This document shows, one piece after another, positions 48,001 to 60,000 of a stretch of DNA of 64,000 nt. This stretch comes from Ooceraea biroi (Eukaryota > Arthropoda > Insecta > Hymenoptera > Formicidae). The notes below the pieces were generated by a model. That model ran no database searches. It was given only the letters and a program-made list of their open reading frames with translations, and was not told where the DNA came from. The stretch spans positions 10,540,833 through 10,604,832 of the forward strand of contig NC_039513.1 in the NCBI RefSeq assembly GCF_003672135.1, written 5' to 3'. Positions within the stretch are counted from its first letter, which is position 1. Every line of letters starts with the position of its first letter. Position numbers and translations under genes: made by a program.

Positions 48001-51000
48001 TCATGTGATGATTTATTAGGTTGCTGCATAAGTTCTTGCCGATTTTGCAATTTTTCTTTATTGAAATGAAACAGTCGATATAGCATAAATCAATCAAAGT
48101 ATTTTCCATCGTTTTCTATGACTTTTTCTCATCTTTCCGCCAACTTGCGAATACCACGTCGAAAGAAGGAGTCATCTTTTGAGGAAATCCATTCATCGAC
48201 CCATCGGCAAGAACTTATGCACCGACCTAATAATTTAGAACATGTAATTAATTGTGTGTTATAGCGATCAAATTAATTGCTTATAATAATAGATAATTTA
48301 TATTGATTTGTTCAATTCTGGTGAATTATATTTAATTTCTACCGATATCAATGCGTTTGTTTAAAATTCTCAAGAGAGGAAAACACTGAACAATTTACGT
48401 TCTCTTGGCAAGAGCTATGTGTATTTTCCGAGTATGTTGCATGAATTCAATTCCTGTGGAATAAAAGTTTGTCAAAATTTCTGGCCGTTCTAATAGATCA
48501 GATGATATTCTGGGGAGGAAAAGAGGAAAGTAAATTAAAAGAACGAAACAAAAACGCAATGAGAGAGTCGCGTTACATGATTCTGACTCAACTTCTCTAG
48601 AGATTTGCATTATGGGAAGACGATATTGCGCACAGTATGACGTGCAAAATAAGGCGTTAGTTAATTTTAACTGATTTTTGGAGAATTAATATACATATCT
48701 GCAAGCTTAATATTGCGCTTATTGCAAACCATAATACAGGGAAGGTAGGTAGAGGGAAGGTGAAATGGATACTCTGAGAAAGATTGAAGCACGCGTGTGG
48801 CAAACAGTAGCGAAAGGGCGGAGGAGGAAAAAAGGTCTCGGCGACTCAACGAGACGTCGCGGTGAGAGAAATAAAAGCGATATTTTTATATCTACGGGAG
48901 TAAGCTCGGTGGCGCGCGTCCGCCACCGGGCCTCAGCCTCTATTAATATCCACAGACCGGGCTTCCTCTCAAGCGTTGTGCGCGCGCGTGTGTAACGAAC
49001 TCTCTTTGCACGAACAGTTCGAGATATGTGATAGCCCGCGAGAAAAACAAGGTTTCCTCGAAAAAAGATTGCACAATTTTGGAAGAAATCACTGTCAACG
49101 AATACCTTAAGAGTGACCACAATCGCGAAGTTGTAGCGACTTGTTTGAGAGAGAGAGAAAGAGAGATGAGTTAATCGAACAGGAATTAGATGAGATATTT
49201 ATTTGCTACTCTTAGGTAATACTGCTTAAAAAATAAATTTTGATATAAAAAATTAATAAAAATTAATAAAAAGCAACTATAAAATCAGGTGGAATATTTC
49301 TGACATTTAGTTTTATTCTTTCAACATTTATAGTAAAAATAAACGGTTTATCTGCTTGAAATTGTATCTCGATGATAGAATCGAAGATTTCGGTGCACTA
49401 TTGTCGTAAATGTCGATTCGATTTCGAGAATGAGGAGAAGATAGTAGGAGAGGCGGTGGGAAACCTGCCAAAAGTCGAGGCAAGAATCAGCCTTCTGCCG
49501 TTTGTTTGCCGTGGTCATACCACCTCGTGAATCTATTGGTAATGCGACACCCCCATCGCAACGGTTGTGTCACGATTACGACGGCTGATAGCCGACCTGT
49601 GCAACGAACTATATACAGGGTGGGGCAATAACTATTACCACCTTAAATATCTTCTAATTTATAAGGTCCAGAGGAAAATTTATGTAATCAAAATTATACG
49701 GTACGAAGGGGGCTAACATATGGCGATAATAATTTTTGTCCTGGTGGAGGCGCTTCGAAGATATCAAGGTCACCTTCATTTTTTTAATAGGTTCGGTATG
49801 TTTTTTTCCATAATTTTATAGAGGAGCTTAAAACAAGTACGGAACTCATGACACAAAATTATTGAACAAGATTAAATGTAAATGAAAACGATAAAAAATA
49901 CATTTTTATATTAAATGAAATTTACGTTTAAAAGATGTACGAAATGACGCTTTATTAGTATGTTTTGTCGGAATGTTTTGATTTTGACATTCCTCATAAA
50001 TAAGGATCAACTTGTTCTTCAAACGGATACATCGATGAAAATAAATAGTGACGTAAACTTATTTCAATGAAAACAAAGACCCTTTGAAGGCCATCTTAAT
50101 AAGTTCACAGGATAAGATAAACATAAAAAGTAGTATCGATAGATAAGTCAATCGTGCAAGATGTATTCATTTGAAGAACAAGTCGACATGATGGAGAATG
50201 ATCTCATTTATGGAGAATGTCAAAAAAATTCAGTGAGAGCGCAAAATTTATACGCTGAACGATATCCTAATCGCACTCAGCCTTCGCGTCGACATTTAAA
50301 ATCCTATTTATTTTCATCGATGTATTCGTTTGAAGAACAAGTTGATCCTCATTTATGAGGAATGTCAAAATCAAAACATTCCGACAAAACATACTAATAA
50401 AGCGTCATTTCGTACATCTTTTAAACGTAAATTTCATTTAATATAAAAATGTATTTTTTATCGTTTTCATTTACATTTAATCTTGTTCAATAATTTTGTG
50501 TTATGAGTTCCGTACTTGTTTTAAGTTCCTCTATAAAATTATGGAAAAAAAACATACCGAACCTATTAAAAAAAATGAAGGTGACCTTGATATCTTCGAA
50601 GCGCCTCCACCAGGACAAAAATTATTATCGCCATATATTAGCCCCCTTCGTACCGTATAATTTTGATTACATAAATTTTCCTCTGGACCTTATAAATTAG
50701 AAGATATTTAAGGTGGTAATAGTTATTGCCCCACCCTGTATATATATATATACAGGGTGTCCCGGGTTTTAACCGACAAACTGCGGGAGCATATTCTACT
50801 AGTGGAAGTAAGAAAAAATTCTTATATCGAGTTTGCTTAGAAATGCTTTATTACAAAGTTATAAACCAATATTGAAAAGAAATATGAGATAAGTAACAAC
50901 GGAACATAGTGTAGAATTTGGAAGGTCAAAGATGTTTATGTTATGTGCCCATTTGCAATTACGTAATTTGGGTTCATTTCGACCTATGAATAAATATGAT

Positions 51001-54000
51001 GATGTTCGTTCAGCTCTAAGACACCGACGACGCTCGGAAAGAATCTTAAATCTTTTTGATAATACTCCTACACAAAGTGTTCGACGTGCTTCAGCTCAAC
51101 TGCAGATATCACGAAACACTATTTGGAGAACATTGCGTGCTGATGACAGATTCGCATATCATTACACACCTGTACAAGAATTACTTCCAATCGATTATCA
51201 GAAACGAGTCGAATTTTGTAACTGGTATGTGAATGCAGTAGAAAAGGACAATCTTTTCTCATCAATGATATTATGGACAGATGAAGCGACCTTTACAAGA
51301 CGAGGCATATTCAATTCTCATAATAGCCATGTATGGGCTCATAATAATCCACATACTACTAGACAAAGAAACTTTCAACACAAATTTCGATGTAATGTTT
51401 GGATGGGTATGCTTCATGGACTGGCTTATTGGTCCGTTCTTTTTACCTGACCGATTGAACGGAGAATCTTTTCGAAGATTCCTATCAAACGATTTACCAA
51501 TTTTGATGGAAAATGTGCCACTGCAGTTTCGCCAAAACAGCTGGATACAGTTAGACGGTTGTCCATCGCACTATGCTAGACAAGTTAGAAACTGGTCAGA
51601 TGAACATTACGCTCATAGGTGGATTGGTCGAGGAGGACCGGTTTTCTGGCCTCCAAGATCGCCCGATTTAACGCCTCTTGATTTTTATTTATGGGGAACT
51701 TTAAAAAATAAAGTTTACAGTACAGAAGTAATCTCGCTTGAAGATTTAAAGCAACGAATTACTAATTCAGTTACTGAGATGCAACAAAATTTTCAGGAAT
51801 GTCGTACTGTAACAAATTCTGTACTACGTCGATGTCTAGCTTGTATCGATATGCAAGGACAACATTTTGAAATGCGTCACTAAATCATTGCGTAGATAAT
51901 TTTTATTTTTGTGAAAAAATCCGTTGTTACTTATCTCATATTTCTTTTGAATATTGGTTTATAACTTTGTAATAAAGCATTTCTAAGCAAACTCGATATA
52001 AGAATTTTTTCTTATTTCCACTAGTAGAATATGCTCCCGCAGTTTGTCGGTTAAAACCCGGGACACCCTGTATATATATACACCACTTCATACTTTTTAG
52101 TTTTTGACGTGAGCTCATCACAGTGTGTGGCATTTCTGGAGTTTATCAGGATTCCTTCATTAATATGAGAAACATGTGATAAGATGTCTCACGTTTCTTG
52201 TTAAAAAATTCGGAATTTCGGAATTAATTAAAGATACATTATAAAAAAAAAACAGATCAAAGTACAGGTCAAATAGATCGGAATACAATCTTCAATCAGA
52301 GAAATAATGAGCGGAAGAATCATTCTAAATTCATTCGACGATGAAGTCCGGAATGAAATCATCACCGCTGATTGTGAGTTTATGTTAAGTGCGTGACAAA
52401 CGTCACCACTTCATACTTTTTAGTTTTTGACGTGAGCTCATCACAGTGTGTCGGCATTTCTGGAGTTTATCAGAATTCCTTCATCAACAGTGATTCATCC
52501 AGAACGTGCTCTCGCGTCCACATATCCTTCCTTTCGCCAGTCGGCAGTGCATATACAAATATTAGCTTAAATGCCCATGGTATCTCGACCACAAGATGAA
52601 TCAAGAAAGCGATTATAAGCGCTCTTAATACTTTTTGTTCTTTCCGTTGTTGAATAATACACCAGCGCTTACGAGCATTCGCAGTGTGTTTGCGAAAACT
52701 AATCGCTCTCTACTTCGCGAAATAATCGCGAATGCGTCCGTTTAGCTTACGACGGAAACGTTGAATGCTGTCGTTAAAAAATATAATTAAGAAACATCTA
52801 CTATCTCAATGCATCTTTTAATTATGCCATGACTGACTTTTTATCTTAAACGCATCAGTTTGTACACATAAAATGACGATATGATATCTCTGTTTCAATT
52901 AAAATATCTGTAAATAATCTATAATCTGGAATATCGATTCTTTAATATTAATATAAAATATATGATATATTTTATTATATATTTTATTTAAAAACTTTTT
53001 AATTTAATATCATATAATCATATAATATTTATGATATATTTTAATATACTGTATTATCGTGTTAGTGAAATAATCATGCGTTATACAAAAACTATTTTAA
53101 AAATTAGAAAGTAAAAAGCACTTACAAGAAATCTTACAAAACAATAAATGTAATCTCTAAAATAACCAAATATTGAAAATAATTAAAATTGAAAATCCAT
53201 ACAGTAAAATTTCTAAAAGCTTGACATGTCCAAATAAATGTCAGACTTTAAAGTGTTGTATATCACCTGTGATCCAAACTGTTTTTATAATAATTAACGT
53301 GTACATCTCAGTGGCCTCCTGACGTATCCTGACAAGATACAAAAGAAACCTTCGCGCGCAAAAAACTTCAAAACGCGTCTCTGCGTTTCTGCACGTTTTG
53401 CCGACATAAAATGCAACTGGTTCGCACGAATGTGTTCCCCTCCGGCGCGGCGTTTTTGAGGGTATTGCACGTATGAACGAGGCTTAAGAGTCCTCGTCCT
53501 AAGCTTAAGTAAGAGGGAGAAAGAAAGAGAAAGAGGGTGAAAGAAAGAGAAAGAGAGGAAGAGAAAGAGAGATAGAGAAAAAAAAAGAACAGATGCATTC
53601 CAACATGGAAGGTGGGATGGATCCGTCTCTGATAACCCGCCCATTGGAATGCGTACCTCGTACACCTTGGTGTATTCTCCCTCTCGGTTTTACTACATTC
53701 GAGTGCATCCACTCATACATCCACGCATGCACCTACACACGTGCACGTGTGTCGCGTATATTCGGCAGTTATTTTTAGAACAATTCTGACAGGCGGACAT
53801 GTGGACAGCATTTCAGATGCAATAACTGCCATTCGGAGATTTATTCGTCGCGTAAATCGCCAGATCGGATTTAACGCGCGGCTACTACTTGCGGCCAAGA
53901 TTGCAATTCGATTACCCTTAAACATGCCCGCCTGATTCGCCAATTTTTCAGAGGGTGCGGAGGCAGAATAATGATTTCCTGCGTGAGCGGCGCATGATCG

Positions 54001-57000
54001 CGGAAACGATCCTCCGTTCACCTCCGGGAACCGATGCATTCCTCCGCGTGTTCATTCATCCGCTTTTGCGTTGACGTTGCAATTATTTGCTGAATGAAGG
54101 CGACCACTCGTAGTCGCGGACGACTCTGACAACGTGTGCATCGGAACGAGCCCGGTGCACCTTGATGCATTCTACCTCTCGGCCACCGACTCGGTGTATG
54201 TGACGACCGTAACGTGTTCGGGGAATTATTTTTAGACTGGTCCAAGACTATTTTTAGCAGCGGCCGGCAGGCCTACAGACAGCTTAACCCTGACTTACGT
54301 CCATGTCCCTACGTTCTCGTGGACACCGTAGGGACACCGCGACTCTTTAGGTGCACCTTAGGTCTACAGACACGGTGGCCAGGAAACGCACGAGATCTTT
54401 TTCTGGATACTCCTCTTCTGCTCAACTAAATTTTTGACTCACCTAAATTTGATGATTTCGATGTTTCACCACGTTCTGCTCATTTGTTATTATGGTTACT
54501 CATAGTACCTAAAAAAGTTACAATTTATTAATAATATGCAGAAGAAATAAGACTTCTATACTGAAGACCTTTTATTAAAACAAGTCTAAAATAATTGTGT
54601 CAAACAGCACATAAAGAGAACTTGAAATACTTTTTTGAGAGAATAATCTTGCGATGTTGACAAAGTTAACTATTTTAAATTACTCGCTATTTTCCAACGA
54701 ACGGAGAAAACTATACACTATTACGTTGCTTTATTTCAATTAAATATTTGTCATATGACGAAAGATGATAGAAAAAATGTACGTGATACGATAATATTTC
54801 TGGCATATCACGATCGTAAATCCAGCCGTGATCATTCGAAAATTGTGTGCTCTAGACCGAGTTTATCGGAATCGAAGATAAAGCTGAACGGTATTATTAC
54901 GTTCAGGACGATGACGCAAGCTTGCGAGCTTCTATTTGCGGCAACCACATGCACAGATCAAACTGCCCTGAAGCTCACGTTCCGATTTCGCGCTCATGTG
55001 ACTGCGTGTGAAATCACGAAAACCACACGAGATCGTATGTCAGATTGTATTTAAGAGAATCTGCGAGACCTTTAGATTCAGATTACTTAATTTAATCCTC
55101 AAACAGAATTACCGCGTTTTATAAAACCCTGCACTTTCACCGTTCAGTATATCATGTTCGCCTAGTAACCTATCAAGAATTATATATATATAGAAATCCG
55201 GGAAAGTGATTTTCAACCGTAACACATAGCGGTCGATATATTATCGAAAGTGACATTTTTACGATTAGAGCCCTTCTACTTCCTTCATCTAAGTGAGAAC
55301 ATAAAAACTTTCTTAATAAATTTCGAAACTCGCGCAGAGCGAAGATTAGTTCTTCCCGTGTGATATCAAAAAGATACAACCATCTATGTAAAAACGATAA
55401 AATTCTTTTTTTTGTGAAAATTCTGTGAAATGTGCTTTTCCAATATTATACGAACACTTGCAAAACGACACAACGTTATTTCAATCAAACAGTCGTTCTG
55501 CTTTCTTAATTTTGATTGTAACAGAGATTTAAAATAAATTATAACTGTGCTCTTGATCGTGATCTCCAAGAAAAGAAAGCGCGCGTTACATAATGATTCC
55601 GGTTAAATTATACAAGACTGCACTTTTATGACCATATCATTCTTTTTAATGTTCACTGAATCGTTCACCAAGGTAATGAACTTGAAAACCGACATTGAAA
55701 ACCGTGATCGAAAAAATAAGCATTGACGAAAATTCACTGACGTAATTTTTCTCGTTCGTGAACCCCGTGAAAATAATAAGTCACTTATTCAATTTGCCGC
55801 GTTTTCGATTTACAGAACGCGAGAAACGTTGTTAAAACCGACCATATTTCCGACTGCTTGCGAGGCGACCCACTTTTCGAGAATGAGACAGATGAAATAA
55901 GATCTATTCCGTCTGGATGTTTTACGAGAGGACGGCTGTTCTTGTCGCGCGACTTGCAAAAGAAATACCGGCGATATATTACGAGATGTATTTATATTAA
56001 AGAGAAAGAGGATTCCTGGTCCCCTACGCGTGATCGCCTACGATTGGCTCAAAGCCCATTAATTATTTCCGATCCTCTGTTAGACCATCAAAGAAATCAG
56101 GGCTCAATAATGAATCGCGTGCATCTGTTTTCGTTCTTCGGTTATTGTATAATATTTATCGCTTATACGGTGCAATGAAATGCAACGAAATAATGGATCT
56201 GCCTCGTCCAATAATTAAACTTCTTGAATTAATTTGTTGCCTCCGATCTCAACGCGATTCCGTGAAATCAGTGGACTGTTTGTGAAAGCGCGAGAGAATA
56301 TGCACTTTAACGGTACATTTCAATTAATCTCGAATCATTTCGCATTTGCTAATTCTTTATTTTCTCTTCTTCCGTTATAATCAACAATGCAATATTTTAC
56401 ATATTGTTTTCAACTCTTCAAATATAAAAAATCGAATTCGTTTATTTTAAATGATAAACGCAATATTCGTCAATAATTAATTTATATTTTTAACAACTAT
56501 TTCTATATTTTGTCGTCAGCAAAATGTACATATATATACTTGTAAAATTTAGTTTGTATTAATTCTTTGCTTTTCGGCACACAGAGGCCTTTGTCAAGAT
56601 TGCTTTCATCATCATCATCATCGCAGTCGAGCTCGTAATTAGCACGATAAGAACGCCAGAGCGAATAATCGTTCCCTGAAAAGGAGCGCTTGATTTTTAA
56701 TTTCGGTACTTCTGCTTCCTCTTAACTCGCGTGTTTTTTCACCTTTTTTTTCGTCGACCGTCTCCCCTCTGCGGCCGACGATGTGTCTCTAACGTGAATG
56801 GATGCACAGTGTCCGACATTCGAGGCGTAATGACGCGCGTGCACTTAAATATAGTGGCTCTGGAGTCTGGACTCTGGAGAGGAGAGAGGAGGAGTCTGGT
56901 CCGACGACGCGTCTTGTAAAAATAGATCCGAGATTCGAGATGAGAATTTCAAATGCCGCCGCTGATCAATTTCTTAACTTTTTACTATAATAACTTTACT

Positions 57001-60000
57001 ATAATTCATAGATCAGCACTAAACTTGGCTGATAAATAGAAGAAATTAATTTAACGTATTCTCTCAATTTTTGAGGGATGATACTTCCGATTATGTAATA
57101 TAAACAAGATTCAGCTCTGCATCTTGATTTCATCAAAGCTTTAAATTACACATCGCTATCCCTGTAAATTTTCTCAATTATCTAATAAACAATAGATGTT
57201 ATTCAATGCTCAAGTAATATAAATATGATATGCAAAAATGTGATAACAAACTCAGTTTTGCAATTGTATGATTAAATGCACTCGAATTATATAATTCGTT
57301 TATTAATCTAGATTTCTCCCGACATAAATGTGAGTCAGTCTGCTTTGATTGCAGGTCAATAGCGGTTCCCCGGCGGAAGCTGCTGGTCTTAAAGCTGGCG
57401 ATGCGGTTATCAGAGTCAACACTACTGAAATGTATAACTTGAGGCACAAGGACGCGCAGGATGTTATAGTCAAGGCCGGAAATAATTTCGAACTGACTGT
57501 TCAAAGGTACGATGCTAAGCATAATAAAGCTCGACAAACGGGTGATTCAGTGTTTAAAAATATTGCCGCCTCAACAGTCTCGGAAGTAGACTTGAAGCAG
57601 TAACGTCTTTAATCATTGATACCATTGACTAATCATCAGTAAAAATATTATTGCACCGCAACTAATTATCAAAAAGATCGTCATTCAAGTTATACATAAG
57701 TTGCAATGAATCAATTACAATTAAGAAAAAAAAATAAAAAACCTAATAATTAAAAAAAGGAAAAAAAACTAAAGCAAAAGTTTCTTTGTGTAGAAAGACA
57801 TTTGCAGAAAGACTTACCTAATTTGTTCACAATTTCCTTTTTTATTCTCGTTCACTATCTTCGGGATTCTTGAGCCAATTTAGCGGAGAAAAGTTACGGT
57901 TTCATTAAAAAATGTCAATAAAGCTTGCCGCAATGATACCCGCCGACATCTTTTAACGACGATAAATTATCATTACAGAGGCGGCAGTACCTGGAAACCG
58001 CACGTGACGCCTGTAACCACAAACCTACCATCTCCAATGCACACCGCCTCCGCGGGTAACATCACGCCAGTCACAAAGACCTCCTTGGCAGTGAAGAAAC
58101 AGGACGGATCCCTCATCGGCAGCGGACACAACTTCAGCCCCAAGCCATTCGTTAGTATCGATCGTTAATCCCCGTCCGTCCACCGCACCGATCCCGCAAT
58201 GAAAAAACACGAGGGTCGGTTGGTTATTTATTTCGCTACACCGAAACGTAATAATTTTCAGCTGAACGGCACCGGTGACGGTCCAATTAAATCCATCGTG
58301 AACAAACAGTACAACAGCCCCGTGGGGATCTACAGCGAGGAAACCATCGCGGAGACACTGTCCGCTCAAGCGGAGGTCCTTGCCGGAGGTGTCCTTGGGT
58401 AAAATCGCAAAACCGGATATTGAGAGGAGGGAGATAGTTAATGGCTAGATTAAAAAGACACGTCTGTCTCTTTAAAATCATTTTTGAGTTGAAGTCGCAC
58501 GATCAGAGATATAAAGATGTGAAATATCCAAGTATTATTGATCCGGAAAACACTGTTTTCGCAGATACTAATAGTATCTAATTGCGTATTACAAAAGCTG
58601 AAGAAGCATGTAAATTATATTGTTAAAGACTTGATTCATTATTTAATCTCGTCATTAATTGGTTTTGATAAGTGTGAGTTGATAAGAAAGATTTACTTAT
58701 AACACAAATATTGCAGGGTGAATTTCAAAAAGAATGAGAAGAATTACAACGCTGAGAACAGCGAGGTTTTCAAAATGGTCCAAGAAGCGGACAAGGAACC
58801 AAAGACGCCAGAACCTGGTTAGTAATATTCGCTTTATCAACGATGTATAGTGTATACTCATACAAATTGTACGAGATCACCGAAGAGCGTACATTGTATA
58901 CAATTGCTTATATATTTCTGATACCAATTATTAAAATGTAGATATGTTATTTCTCGATTCCCATAAAATTTAATTATTTTCGTAAAATAATTACGTAAAA
59001 GTTTATTAAATGAAAAGCAAAACTTAGAGATCCCGATTTTAACGAATTAAATGTCTACTAAAATTTCGCTACTCCGTTCTTGGGTGATCGACGACCGACT
59101 GAAGCTTTCAGTCGGTCTGTTGCATGTCGATACGATAACTTGTTTGCGAAATAGCGGAGCCGAGTGTCGTGAGTGGCGTGGTAACGCCGTCCTCGCCAGC
59201 CCTGGCAGGATTGAGGTCGGTCCAGGCACCGGAAACGAAGCCGCAGCCGACGTCGCCGCAGGCAAACCTACCACCAGGACAGAACATCTGTGCCGAATGC
59301 GAGAGGCTCATCGTGTAAGTTCTCGTGATCTAGGAGGATCTAGAGGCGTCCTAGCGCGCCTCTTTCATTTCCAGATGATAGATACCAGCGAGAAGAGGCA
59401 GTGATGCTGATAGTCACGATACTTCACAACAAAGGATGTGCCGAACACCGTGCGGATTTCCAATTCTCAGATTCTAATACAATTATTAATAATATGGATT
59501 CATTTAATTGAAGTAGCTTCGTTTATAAAATTTTGATTATCTGTTATGTAGACAATATTTGTGAAAAAATTCAGAATTTTTTAACGATTGTCTTTTAATC
59601 TGAGAATTCAGGAAACTGCACGCGTCCCTAGATTGATGTACGAAATTGTCGGAGAGCTTCATCGAACGATCATTTCCGTTCCGATACTTTACCGATACTG
59701 CCCGGTTGTCACGGTGCTTTTTCTCTACTTCCATGTCGTAGTTCCTTCAAGGACAGAGTTTTACTCTTCGGTGAGCCACGCGGTTGGCGGAAGGGCCACT
59801 TCACCGAGGTCACCCACGCCTCTATTTCATGCTATGGGCGGTGCTGGTGGTGGTGCACCTGCCGGTAGCAGGCTAGCTACGCTGAATCTCGACGAGTCGA
59901 GACATCAGGCGTCACAACAACAAGAGTCTCCCGCCGGGTCGGGGTCATCGACACCGGGCGGGGTCGTTTGTAGCAACTGCGACCGAGTGATCGTGTAACT

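Larger units (their letters stand above)
42114..57354 (+). other. 15.2-kb first intron of Zasp52
   Basis: Donor AAG|GTGAGT, acceptor TTGATTGCAG|GTC. No Zasp coding exon is recognised inside. GC-richer patches (about 43,830-44,330, 44,640-44,960, 45,430-45,800, 46,230-46,560, 53,340-54,400) could be alternative promoters or enhancers. Three DNA transposons lie between 48,016 and 52,070. Drosophila Zasp52 also has several promoters, so alternative starts here would be unsurprising. Confidence 0.7.
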
